Positions 8,398 to 16,345 of a DNA stretch of 64,000 bases are shown piece after piece (within the stretch, counting starts at the first letter, position 1; every line of letters starts with the position of its first letter). This DNA is from Flavobacteriales bacterium UBA5081 (GTDB lineage Bacteria > Bacteroidota > Bacteroidia > Flavobacteriales_E > Vicingaceae). Made by a program: the position numbers and the translations under genes. The notes under the pieces were generated by a model. It saw only the letters and a list, made by a program, of their open reading frames with translations. It made no database searches and was not told the DNA's origin. The DNA is taken from NCBI GenBank assembly GCA_002415785.1, contig DIAJ01000027.1:62001-126000 (forward strand), given 5' to 3'.

Positions 8398-9106
8398 GCA
8401 ATACTTCTTTTTCAATCAACTGCTCTTCTCCTTTGTACGCCAACAACAGCTGAGCGACAGTTAGCGTATCATTTTCGCAATATTCCACAATTTTAGGCAG
8501 ATTTTTTTCCTCCCAATAGGTAGTTCCCACCATGCTGCCATCCATTTCTCCTTTTGGTGATTTAATATCAAATAAGGCAGCCAACAAGTCGAGCGATGTA
8601 TAATGTTTATAGTCTCCAAATTTCCATAGCTGAAGTGTATCTAAATGCTGAACTTCCCACGGTTTTCTCCCTGCAATATCTAACAAGTAAGGAAGCTTCA
8701 CTTTATTCACCAACATTCTTCTACTCAAGTATGGAAAATCAAATTCTTTTCCATTGTGTGCACAAAGTAAATAATCATTTGAACAGAACTTAGAATCTAA
8801 CAAATGAGCAAAATCTGTTAAAAGTGCCTTTTCGTCATCCCCGTAAAAAGATTTGATTCTAAACTGTCGTTCTCCATCAACTTCTCTTAAAACACCCACA
8901 GAAATACAAACTACCTTTCCAAACTCGGCGTAAATTGCAGCTCTACCATATACCTCTTCAGGACTCTCATCCTCTCTTACAATAAACCTTGATTTGTGTT
9001 CCCAAAGTGATTTCCATTTATCGTCGAGCTCACTAAACGACTTCTTTTGTGAGACTGTTTCAACATCCAGAAAAATTAAATGACCCAGCTTAATATGTTC
9101 CAGCAT
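8387..9106 (-). CDS. PolB-like 3'-5' exonuclease (DEDDy type)
   Basis: A 239-residue cytoplasmic nuclease. The three exonuclease motifs are readable: Exo I in FLDVET, Exo II in AHNGKEFDFPYL, and Exo III in YCENDTLTV, where Y-x3-D marks the DEDDy class. It matches stand-alone PolB-type exonuclease-domain proteins (DNA_pol_B_exo2-like) common in Bacteroidota. The likely substrate is single-stranded nucleic acid; the cellular role is unknown. The stop overlaps the start of the ABC ATPase gene, so it heads a three-gene unit with the ATPase and the sorbosone-dehydrogenase-like gene. Confidence 0.85.
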   Translation of the reverse strand: MLEHIKLGHLIFLDVETVSQKKSFSELDDKWKSLWEHKSRFIVREDESPEEVYGRAAIYAEFGKVVCISVGVLREVDGERQFRIKSFYGDDEKALLTDFAHLLDSKFCSNDYLLCAHNGKEFDFPYLSRRMLVNKVKLPYLLDIAGRKPWEVQHLDTLQLWKFGDYKHYTSLDLLAALFDIKSPKGEMDGSMVGTTYWEEKNLPKIVEYCENDTLTVAQLLLAYKGEEQLIEKEVLHVE

Positions 9107-9107
9107 A

Positions 9108-9136
9108 ATTTTAGCTTTGATTTACTTAGCTAAAAT
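9108..9136. repeat. Inverted repeat just upstream of the exonuclease gene
   Basis: Nine-base arms ATTTTAGCT (9108-9116) and AGCTAAAAT (9128-9136) flank an 11-nt loop. There is no T-run, so it is not a standard terminator. It ends 2 bp before the exonuclease start codon and could be a leader hairpin or an operator. Confidence 0.4.
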
Positions 9137-9144
9137 AAGCTTTT

Positions 9145-10932
9145 TTAAACACGAACGCCAATCACTAAGATATCATCAACCTGCTCTTCCTCCTTCATCC
9201 AATTCTTTAAGGCTGAATTTAGCTGATTTTTTTGCTCCTCTACCGGCAAAATACTGGTTTCTACAAGTAGCTCTCTAAACCTTCTATACATCATTTTCTT
9301 ACCACGAGGTCCACCAAATTGATCGGCATAACCATCAGAGAAAATAAAGATTTGATCACCCTCTACAAGCTGAATTTTATGATTAGTAAATTCTTCTGTC
9401 CTTCCTTTCATGAAAGAGCCAATCGGGAATTTATTGGCCTTTGTTTGTAATATTTCATTATCGCGAAGCAGGTAAAGTGGATTAAATGCTCCTGCATATT
9501 CGAGTTCTAATGTATCGTAGTTTAATGCGCAAATAGCGATATCCATTCCATCTTTACTAGTTGAATCCTTATCGTTTTGGTGTAAGGTTTCGGTTACGCC
9601 CCGATTCAAATGATTTAAAATCTCAGCCGGATTACTTCCCCCTGTAGTTATAATTGCCTGTCTTAATTGATTGTACCCCACAATCGACATAAACGCTCCC
9701 GGAACACCATGACCGGTGCAGTCTACTGCAGCAAAAAAGACCTTTCCATTAGCTTCTCCCAACCAATAAAAATCTCCACTTACAATGTCTTTCGGACGGT
9801 AAAAAATAAAGGATTCCGGTAGTAACTTATTTACATAAGTAGAAGGTGGCAATATCGCCTCTTGAATCTTTTTCGCATACTTTATACTGTCAGTTACTTG
9901 AACAAAGTATTCTTCAATTTGCGCTTTCTGCTTGTCAATTTCTTCTTTTTGAGCAACAACCTCAGCGGTTCGTTGTCTTACTTTTTCTTCGAGGAATCGC
10001 TCATTCTCTGCTAAATCATCGCGCATCTTAAGCAATGCCTTGCCCAAAGTGTCTTTACTGCTTAATGGCTTATACTCTGCATCAAACTTTCCGGAACCCA
10101 CTGCTTCAGCAAAATCTTTTGTACGCTTTAAACCCTCAATTACGTTATTTACCGCCGCAGTCATTTCGCCAATTTCATCATTCCCTTCTTTTAAGTTTTC
10201 TTTTGGGAAAACTCCTCGACCTAACTTAACAGCAACATTTTTTAAACGTTGAATTGGCGCAACAATGGTTTTAGTAGTATAAAGTGCAATGACTACACCT
10301 ATGATGATTAATGCAATTCCCAATGTGCGAACCAGAAACTTCAAGGTCTCAAATTGAGCAAACATATTTTCATTCGCTCTTTGCGCATACATTTTTTGAG
10401 TAGAAATAAGCTCATTCAACTCACTTAAAACCTCATTGTAATAATAGTGAATATCTCCACCTGCTTCCATACTGTTTTCAGCAAGAAACAGATTCATAGG
10501 TTCTTCATAGTCTTCAAAAACTTGAAGTATAGAAATTACATCGTTTTGTTGAGCTTGGAAGAGTAACTCTATATCTGCAAAAAGCTTATTTAATGAGTCT
10601 TGTTGGTCTACTGTCCAACTTTTGGAAAGATGCTCCAACTCTTTCTTTGTCTCCGGATAAATTTCATTTTGATACTGAACTAACTTTACTTTATCCTCAT
10701 GCTCCTTTCTTTCTTTCAGCCATGTAATTAAGAAAAGTCGAGTTTCCAGAACAGAGGTTTTCAGCTCTTGAAGCAGTTTTGTTGAAGGCTGGTTAACACT
10801 ACTAATACGGTCGTTAATCTCCCTACTTTCCTGTAGTGTAATATAGGTAGTAACAAACACAATAAGTGTCAACAAAATTAGAACTCCAAAACCGGTTCCA
10901 ATCTTTTTTCCAATGGTAAATCTAAACTTCAT
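9145..10932 (-). CDS. Membrane HAMP PP2C/SpoIIE serine phosphatase
   Basis: A 595-residue sensor phosphatase. Membrane segments lie at about 13-33 and 199-218 and flank a ~165-residue periplasmic helical sensor region. A HAMP-like linker (219-272) and a coiled coil (305-350, EEKVRQRTAEVVAQKEEIDK) lead to a PPM/SpoIIE phosphatase domain (360-595) with the metal-binding motifs DIVSGDFYW (D387), AAVDCTGHGVPGAFMS, KDGMDIAI and FSDGYADQFGG. Such enzymes dephosphorylate Ser/Thr-phosphorylated anti-sigma antagonists or related switches. It ends a minus-strand run with TPR, YfiR-like and basic lipoprotein genes, 21 bp after the TPR gene. No anti-sigma kinase or STAS protein is nearby. It shares the linker AKKIQEAILP with the second phosphatase at 20892. 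Confidence 0.9.
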   Translation of the reverse strand: MKFRFTIGKKIGTGFGVLILLTLIVFVTTYITLQESREINDRISSVNQPSTKLLQELKTSVLETRLFLITWLKERKEHEDKVKLVQYQNEIYPETKKELEHLSKSWTVDQQDSLNKLFADIELLFQAQQNDVISILQVFEDYEEPMNLFLAENSMEAGGDIHYYYNEVLSELNELISTQKMYAQRANENMFAQFETLKFLVRTLGIALIIIGVVIALYTTKTIVAPIQRLKNVAVKLGRGVFPKENLKEGNDEIGEMTAAVNNVIEGLKRTKDFAEAVGSGKFDAEYKPLSSKDTLGKALLKMRDDLAENERFLEEKVRQRTAEVVAQKEEIDKQKAQIEEYFVQVTDSIKYAKKIQEAILPPSTYVNKLLPESFIFYRPKDIVSGDFYWLGEANGKVFFAAVDCTGHGVPGAFMSIVGYNQLRQAIITTGGSNPAEILNHLNRGVTETLHQNDKDSTSKDGMDIAICALNYDTLELEYAGAFNPLYLLRDNEILQTKANKFPIGSFMKGRTEEFTNHKIQLVEGDQIFIFSDGYADQFGGPRGKKMMYRRFRELLVETSILPVEEQKNQLNSALKNWMKEEEQVDDILVIGVRV

Positions 10933-10953
10933 GATGCAAGTTGGCTTTGCAAG

Positions 10954-11871
10954 TTATTCTTGCATTTCAACATCCTCGGGTTCTTTTTGCAGACTGGTAC
11001 TTTTTTCCAGTTGCTCAAGCTCTTTCTTATAGGCTTCTGATTTAGGAATATCATTCAAACTAAAATAAATTCCTTGTAAACCAATTAAAGTTTCTTTCTT
11101 TTTAGGGTTTAAATCATACGCTTTTTTCATATAAGGCAATGACTTTTTAAAAAGTGCAATAATTTCATCCTGAACTTTATTCAATTGTTCTAAATCCAAG
11201 CTATAGTCCATGTTATTTACTATTTCCACACCTTGATTATAGTAAATTATACCAATGTTGTAATTTGCACTCACATTATTAGAGTCGAGCTCTAATACTT
11301 TCTCATAGCTTTCTTTTGCTTTTTTGATATACATTTCTGCTGAGGCTGAATCTTCTTCAGCAATTTTTCCATAAGTGTTTGCCAAAGCTAAATAAAACAT
11401 AATGTCTTTTTCCGTAAAATCAGTTTCGGGATAGGCGTAAGACATTACTTCTTTATATTGACTGTAATTACTTATAGCAATGGGGTAGCTTGTTGTTTCA
11501 AAAGAAGAGGCTGCATGATTAAAAATAGTTTCAGCCAAGTACCTCAAGTTCTCTCTGGAGCTATTCTCAAGCTGTCCGGTAGTATCCATTTCTATAGACT
11601 TTTTGAAATAGTCTATCGCTTTTTTCCTATATGCTGATTGCTTGTCGTTGATTTCATCTTTTTTAAAAAGACCTTTATAAACGTTCCCTCGGTAGTACCA
11701 AGTCGCAGCCAGGTCTTTAAATTTAGGATCAACGGCAGCAGCATCAATTAACTCTTTTGCTTTCTCAAGTTCATTGTTTTTTAAACTATGAACCGCATTT
11801 GAAAGCTTGTTCTGTGCAAACAAACCTGCATTTATCAAGAGAAGCAACGATATGTATATTAACTTCTTCAT
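10954..11871 (-). CDS. Exported TPR-repeat protein
   Basis: A 305-residue protein with a signal peptide (MKKLIYISLLLLINAGLFAQ). It is built of TPR-like helical pairs, for example TWYYRGNVYKGLF, AIDYFKKSIEMD, AKESYEKVLELDSNNVSANYNIGIIYYNQG and LPYMKKAYDLNPKK. TPR proteins are scaffolds for protein contacts; this one should act in the periplasm or at the outer membrane. It lies between the YfiR-like gene (4 bp gap) and the phosphatase gene (21 bp gap). A partner role in the same signalling path is likely but inferred from position only. Confidence 0.85.
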   Translation of the reverse strand: MKKLIYISLLLLINAGLFAQNKLSNAVHSLKNNELEKAKELIDAAAVDPKFKDLAATWYYRGNVYKGLFKKDEINDKQSAYRKKAIDYFKKSIEMDTTGQLENSSRENLRYLAETIFNHAASSFETTSYPIAISNYSQYKEVMSYAYPETDFTEKDIMFYLALANTYGKIAEEDSASAEMYIKKAKESYEKVLELDSNNVSANYNIGIIYYNQGVEIVNNMDYSLDLEQLNKVQDEIIALFKKSLPYMKKAYDLNPKKKETLIGLQGIYFSLNDIPKSEAYKKELEQLEKSTSLQKEPEDVEMQE

Positions 11872-11875
11872 GCAA

Positions 11876-12475
11876 TTAGTTGACTAATACGGCTAAATTT
11901 TCCAAAGTAGATGCCACTTTTAAATTGTGCTTTTCTACATTGGATTTATTTAATTCAAATTTTTGTCTGCTTCCAACAATCACAAAGTTGATTGCTGAAC
12001 CTTGCTTTGCCATTCCTTCTTTCTCTGTAACTATTAAGGTACTTTTCCCATTAAGCAACTTAACAGCTTTATCTAAATCATCTGTTTTATCTGAAGGAAT
12101 ATATAAAATATGAGGCATCTTAATTTCGCTAACTGAGTTGTAAGTTACAATTGAAAAGGACTGATTCGCCACTTTTTTAATTTGTGACATTTTGTTCAAC
12201 TCATTGTATAAAGCTTCATTTTCGCCTAAAATCGCAATGGTAAATTCCCCCTCTGTGTGAGAACTTGGCCATTGTATGTACTTTGTGAAATTGTAAATAA
12301 AAACAGCCTTTATCTTAGCGTTGGTATCTACATTCTGCAAACCATTAGCTGGTACAAAAGCAGTAAATGTAGTTAACAATACAATTAAGAGTATGTTGAC
12401 CGTTTTTTTCAATCTTTCTTTAAAATTCTTAGGCGATAAAGATAGTAAACTTTTACAAGTTAACACAATAGACAA
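11876..12475 (-). CDS. YfiR-like (DUF4154) periplasmic regulator
   Basis: The core KAVFIYNFTKYIQWP, FTIAILGENEALYNEL, HILYIPSDK and the end KHNLKVASTLENLAVLVN follow the YfiR/DUF4154 pattern. YfiR in Pseudomonas is a periplasmic inhibitor of a membrane diguanylate cyclase. Here the neighbour with a periplasmic sensor region is a PP2C phosphatase, which could be the target instead. The first codon of the open frame is TTG (12475) and gives an unusually long basic region before the hydrophobic segment VNILLIVLLTTFTAFVPA. A GTG 9 bp further in is another candidate, so the start is uncertain. Confidence 0.75.
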   Translation of the reverse strand: MSIVLTCKSLLSLSPKNFKERLKKTVNILLIVLLTTFTAFVPANGLQNVDTNAKIKAVFIYNFTKYIQWPSSHTEGEFTIAILGENEALYNELNKMSQIKKVANQSFSIVTYNSVSEIKMPHILYIPSDKTDDLDKAVKLLNGKSTLIVTEKEGMAKQGSAINFVIVGSRQKFELNKSNVEKHNLKVASTLENLAVLVN

Positions 12476-12479
12476 AATC

Positions 12480-12857
12480 CTATTTTTTTCGTGTATTAAA
12501 CAACTTTTTATTCTTCTTATTTCCTCCTCCGGACTTACTTCTACTGCCTGAGCCTCTTAATCTTCCGCGAGACATTTTTCGCTTACCTACATCAAATGTA
12601 CTTCCGGGCTTTTTCCCTTTGCGTTGATGTCTGCTTAACCTTTTTCTTCTGTTAAACAGTTTATTTTTCTTTCGCTTACTCTTTGCCAGTCTTGCCTTTG
12701 CACGACCTTGAAAAGGGTTTATTTTACTAAATATAGTCGGGTTTCTATACTTTCCACTAGGAGCAGAGGTTTTCACCCTACTACTATTCCCATAGCGTAC
12801 AGCACAAGAACTCAAAGAAAATAAAACGATAAGAAAGAATATTAAATATTTCCCCAC
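12480..12857 (-). CDS. Small, strongly basic lipoprotein of unknown function
   Basis: A 125-residue protein with a lipoprotein signal peptide (LFSLSSC). The mature part is extremely rich in Lys and Arg, with runs such as KSKRKKNKLFNRRKRL, and has only one acidic residue. The tail is Gly/Ser/Lys-rich and disordered. No known domain is recognised. The gene opens the operon that continues with the YfiR-like, TPR and phosphatase genes (4 bp before the YfiR-like start). A role in binding an anionic envelope polymer or nucleic acid is conceivable but unproven. Confidence 0.75.
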   Translation of the reverse strand: MGKYLIFFLIVLFSLSSCAVRYGNSSRVKTSAPSGKYRNPTIFSKINPFQGRAKARLAKSKRKKNKLFNRRKRLSRHQRKGKKPGSTFDVGKRKMSRGRLRGSGSRSKSGGGNKKNKKLFNTRKK

Positions 12858-12915
12858 ATGAAAGTCTTTCTATTGAGGGCACGAAATTACAAATTCAATT
12901 GTAATTTGAGCTCAT

Positions 12916-13749
12916 TTACTCGCTTAATACTAATAGTGGCACTTCTGTTCTAAAAGAGAGTTTGTTGGTAATCGACTTGGTAAAAATTCGTTCAAAAAGA
13001 CTATGCTTTCGGGAAATCATCGCAAATAAATCGGGCTTCTTCTCGTTAATGTACTCACTTATTCCATCTATAATATCATCATCAGTAGCAAAGTGTATAG
13101 AACTTGAAATGTTTCCGGCTAAATTTTCTAACTCAATTGCCTGTTCTGTTTTTTTCTCTAAAGAGTCCTCATCCTCTTTTCTAATGATGTGAACGAATTC
13201 TAAATGCGAGCTACAACGATTTGCAATTGAAAACAATGGGTTTAATATCCTTTCCTTTACCAATGGTCGTAAATCGGTTGCCATCGCAATTTGATCAAAC
13301 TTCCTATTCTGAGCTTTTAATGCTTTTTCAGGAATAGCCAATACCGGACAGTGGGCTGTTTGAATAACCTCTAATGTGTTGCTGCCAATAAAGACTTCTT
13401 TTAATCCGCTTGCTCCTTTGGTTCCCATAACAATTAAGTCACTTTTAAAGCGCTCGGCTACTTTAGGAATTAATGACACAAAGCTACCCGACTGTGAATC
13501 TATCAATACCTTAATATTTGAATATTCTTTATTACTTAGAATACTTTCTTTTAAGTTATTCAATCCTTCTTCAGAGTCTTTTTGCATTCGCTCTGTCATA
13601 GATACCAGCAAATTTGACCTGGAATAAGGCAATTCATAGCTATTGAATAAAACTAATTCCGCATTGAACAGCCGAGCCAATTCAACAGCATAATCTAAAG
13701 CATGAGATGAATTCTCAGAAAAGTCGGTCGGGTATAAAATATTCTTCAT
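12916..13749 (-). CDS. Tandem universal stress protein (UspA family)
   Basis: A 277-residue cytoplasmic protein with two Usp domains. Domain 1 (1-145) starts ILYPTDFSENSSHALDYAVELA and has the ATP-binding pattern G-2x-G-9x-G-(S/N) in GTKGASGLKEVFIGSN. Domain 2 (~150-277, starting IAMATDLRP) lacks this glycine pattern and probably does not bind ATP. Tandem Usp proteins in Bacteroidota respond to stress, but the trigger here is unknown. It is transcribed alone from a promoter at 13772-13801 and sits next to an RprXY-like two-component pair. Confidence 0.9.
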   Translation of the reverse strand: MKNILYPTDFSENSSHALDYAVELARLFNAELVLFNSYELPYSRSNLLVSMTERMQKDSEEGLNNLKESILSNKEYSNIKVLIDSQSGSFVSLIPKVAERFKSDLIVMGTKGASGLKEVFIGSNTLEVIQTAHCPVLAIPEKALKAQNRKFDQIAMATDLRPLVKERILNPLFSIANRCSSHLEFVHIIRKEDEDSLEKKTEQAIELENLAGNISSSIHFATDDDIIDGISEYINEKKPDLFAMISRKHSLFERIFTKSITNKLSFRTEVPLLVLSE

Positions 13750-13771
13750 AGTAGATAGCTAAGTGTACTAA

Positions 13772-13801
13772 CAAATATAATGTAAAGTTCCATTATAACA
13801 A
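13772..13801 (-). promoter_or_regulatory. Promoter of the universal stress protein gene
   Basis: On the minus strand a -7 box TATATTTG (13772-13779) has a TTG at 13799-13801 with a 19-bp spacer, matching the Bacteroidota sigma consensus. The -7 box is 22 bp upstream of the start codon. Confidence 0.6.
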
Positions 13802-13805
13802 GTTC

Positions 13806-14504
13806 CTAACTATCTAATAATTTAAATCCTCTTCCGTGACTGTTAATAATTTGGATTTCTTTATCCTCTTTAAAGATTTTGCGAAGCTTGGTAATGTATA
13901 CATCCATACTTCTAGAGTTAAAGTAATTGTCATCTCCCCAAACCATATTTAAGGCGTCAGTTCGGTCAACCACCTCTCCCTTGTACATGCACAACAAGCG
14001 CAGCAATTCACTTTCTTTAGAGGTCAACTTCTTCTCTTTACCATCTTTTATAATGATTCTTTTATCAGGGTAAAAATGATAGTCTTTAATGTTAAACTCT
14101 TTCTTCTGTAATAGCTCTTCTCTCAACAAGTCCACTCTACGCATTATCGCTTCTATTCGCAACTGCAAAACTTCCATACTAAATGGCTTGGTAATATAAT
14201 CATCGGCTCCTGCTTTAAAGCCTTCTTTAACATCATCCTCCATCGCCTTTGCGGTTAAGAAAATGATTGGCACTGTACCTTTTATTTGTCTAATTTCCCT
14301 AGCCAAGGTGAATCCGTCTTTTTTAGGCATCATTACATCTAGTAAACACAAATGATAGTCTTCCTCCAAGAAAGCTTTAAACCCTTCTTCGCCATCTCTT
14401 TTTAGGGTTACTTCATACCCTTTTACTCCAAGATAATCAGAAAGCAATCTGCCTAAATTCTCATCATCTTCTACTACTAATATTCTAATTTCACTTCTAT
14501 CCAT
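13806..14504 (-). CDS. OmpR-family response regulator (RprY-like)
   Basis: A 232-residue regulator. The receiver domain (1-120) has the acidic pocket EDD (12-14), phospho-acceptor D56 in LLDVMMP, T84 and K106 in ITKPFS. The C-terminal winged-helix DNA-binding domain (~135-232) includes LTSKESELLRLL and SRSMDVYITKLRKIF ending GRGFKLL. The gene overlaps its kinase gene by 8 bp, so the pair is one unit. The closest named system I recognise is RprXY of Bacteroides; targets here are unknown. Confidence 0.9.
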   Translation of the reverse strand: MDRSEIRILVVEDDENLGRLLSDYLGVKGYEVTLKRDGEEGFKAFLEEDYHLCLLDVMMPKKDGFTLAREIRQIKGTVPIIFLTAKAMEDDVKEGFKAGADDYITKPFSMEVLQLRIEAIMRRVDLLREELLQKKEFNIKDYHFYPDKRIIIKDGKEKKLTSKESELLRLLCMYKGEVVDRTDALNMVWGDDNYFNSRSMDVYITKLRKIFKEDKEIQIINSHGRGFKLLDS

Positions 14505-16047
14505 CTATATTGAGTTTTATTATTATAGTTGTTCCTTTTCCTATTGCTGATTTCATTTTTATTTCTCCACCGTGCAGCTCTACCACTCGTTTAACATAGC
14601 TCAAACCTAAACCAAATCCCTTTACGTCATGTAAATTTCCGGTTGAAACACGGTAAAATTTATCAAATATTTTCTTTTGATCATCTTTCGAAATGCCAAT
14701 TCCATTGTCTGTTATCGTCAAACAAATAAAATTATCTTCGTTAAAAGTACGAATTTCAATTAATGGTTTTTCAGGAGTGTATTTGTTTGCATTGTCTAAC
14801 AAGTTAAAAATAACGTTTGAAAAATGCACCGGATCTAGCTTTACTTTACTATTTACCGCCGACAAATCTAAATTAAGTTCTCCCGATTTTTTACTTAACT
14901 GAATTTTAAAACTTCCGGCAACCTTTTTAATAAGTTGATGTAAATCTGCTTCTTCTGCTTTTAGCTTTAATTCTGCAGAATCCCAGATTGCGCTTTTTAA
15001 AACATTATCAACCAAAACTGATAGTCTTTTATTTTCATCATTAATCATCTTCACATAAGACTTGCTTCGCTTTGGGTCAATTGACAGACTATCGTCACTT
15101 AATGCTTCACAGGCCAACCCAATTGTAGAAATTGGTGTTTTAAGCTCATGTGTCATATTATTGATAAAGTCATTCTTCACTTGAGTGAGTCTTTTTTGCT
15201 TAAAAATAGTTGATATAGAACTGTAAAAAAGAAGAATTAGTATCAATACCAGCAAAAATGAAACCACTAATATTTTTGAAAGATTTTGCAGCAAGTAGTT
15301 ATTCTGCTCAGGAAAGTAAAGTAAAATCTGATCGCTATCTACATAATAATCATTAGGCATTAAGCTAACCCTATAAGGAGTATTCTTAATGGGGTCAATT
15401 AGCTCAATAGAATCATTAAAACTCAGTGTTTGCGTTTCTGCGTCGAAAATATCCAAGATGAACGGGGTGTTAATTCCAGCTTCACAAAGTGCTTTATCAA
15501 ACAACTTATTTATTTCACTTTCAGAAACTCTTTCGCTAAATTCTTTATTAATACTAATTAGAGACAATTCATTTACACTTTCATTAACTAAAGTGGCACG
15601 ATTGGGAAACTGCGACCCCAGGTCAGAATTAACCGTAGTACTTAAAACTCTTTTTTGTGTTTTACGAACAATAAATAAGGATGAGTCACGTGAGGGTGGC
15701 GAATTAGGAATACTCACCTGATCTGCTGCGTATCCTTTATCTTTTGTCACTAGTTCCTTTTGAAAAGGATCGTTAATTGGGAACTGACCAATGTTAATTT
15801 CAGCCTCCTCTCCATCTTGTATTTTCTTCATTGAAGCTCCATAAGAAGGATCTGTAGTCACTTTGGTAATGTTCTCTTCCTTCTGCATATCTTCCAACAC
15901 TGCACTCATTACCTCCATTACCTTCTGGTCAAATTGCTTTTGTTGAGTATCCATAGCAGCTTCAATCCAGTAAACCTGAATAACTATTAAGGCTAAAATA
16001 CTGAATGTAGCAGCAATAATTAAAAGAGTCAGACGTCTTTGCTTCAT
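14497..16047 (-). CDS. Membrane sensor histidine kinase (RprX-like)
   Basis: A 516-residue kinase. Membrane segments at about 7-28 and 258-278 enclose a ~230-residue periplasmic sensor domain. The HisKA domain has the phospho-acceptor H300 in NNMTHELKTP. The ATPase domain shows the N box (FNLLDNANKYTP), G1 (TDNGIGIS), F box (KIFDKFYR) and G2 (GFGLGLSYVKR). It autophosphorylates and passes phosphate to D56 of the regulator encoded immediately downstream with an 8-bp overlap. The signal sensed is unknown. Confidence 0.92.
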   Translation of the reverse strand: MKQRRLTLLIIAATFSILALIVIQVYWIEAAMDTQQKQFDQKVMEVMSAVLEDMQKEENITKVTTDPSYGASMKKIQDGEEAEINIGQFPINDPFQKELVTKDKGYAADQVSIPNSPPSRDSSLFIVRKTQKRVLSTTVNSDLGSQFPNRATLVNESVNELSLISINKEFSERVSESEINKLFDKALCEAGINTPFILDIFDAETQTLSFNDSIELIDPIKNTPYRVSLMPNDYYVDSDQILLYFPEQNNYLLQNLSKILVVSFLLVLILILLFYSSISTIFKQKRLTQVKNDFINNMTHELKTPISTIGLACEALSDDSLSIDPKRSKSYVKMINDENKRLSVLVDNVLKSAIWDSAELKLKAEEADLHQLIKKVAGSFKIQLSKKSGELNLDLSAVNSKVKLDPVHFSNVIFNLLDNANKYTPEKPLIEIRTFNEDNFICLTITDNGIGISKDDQKKIFDKFYRVSTGNLHDVKGFGLGLSYVKRVVELHGGEIKMKSAIGKGTTIIIKLNIDG

Positions 16048-16234
16048 TTCGGATTCTAAAGTAAGAGATTAAAAAAAGCTGTGTTAGCTACTTAACACAA
16101 ATTAACAGTGATTAAAGATTTTTTAATAGCTAAAAACATGATTCACATTAACTTTATGGGGTCTTTAATAGCTGAATGCTATTGAATAAATGATTGATGT
16201 TTTATGTTAATCAAATCGTTGAGATTTGAAAATT

Positions 16235-16271
16235 AAAGGAGAAGTGAAATCCAAATTACTTCTCCTTTTTT
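16235..16271 (+). terminator. Orphan rho-independent terminator
   Basis: A perfect 11-bp stem (16235-16245 AAAGGAGAAGT, 16258-16268) with a 12-nt loop is followed by a T-rich run on the plus strand. It lies upstream of the aldehyde dehydrogenase gene and downstream of no known plus-strand gene. Confidence 0.75.
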
Positions 16272-16332
16272 ACTTTTGATTTAAATACCTTTATACTTTC
16301 TAAAAAGGAATATTTAAAGATAAAATTGACCA

Positions 16333-16340
16333 TAAATTTG
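16333..16340 (+). promoter_or_regulatory. -7 box ahead of the aldehyde dehydrogenase gene
   Basis: TAAATTTG fits TAnnTTTG and lies 5 bp before the ATG at 16346. No clear TTG was found at the -33 position. A second match, TACTTTTG at 16271-16278, directly follows the orphan terminator. Confidence 0.4.
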
Positions 16341-16345
16341 TCAGC

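Larger units (their letters stand above)
16048..16345. other. 298-bp intergenic region, possible small RNA
   Basis: The longest gene-free stretch here lies between the divergent kinase and aldehyde dehydrogenase genes. It holds a hairpin GTGTTA/TAACAC (16081-16098), a hairpin AATAGC/GCTATT (16167-16183) and a plus-strand terminator at 16235-16271. There is no open frame of note. A plus-strand terminator with no plus-strand gene before it suggests either a small RNA of about 100-200 nt or a leader that attenuates the dehydrogenase gene. Confidence 0.4.

Noticed and set aside
12884..12907. AT-only hairpin downstream of the universal stress protein gene
   Set aside because: The 9-bp stem is made almost only of A and T and has no T-run, so it is too weak to call a terminator.
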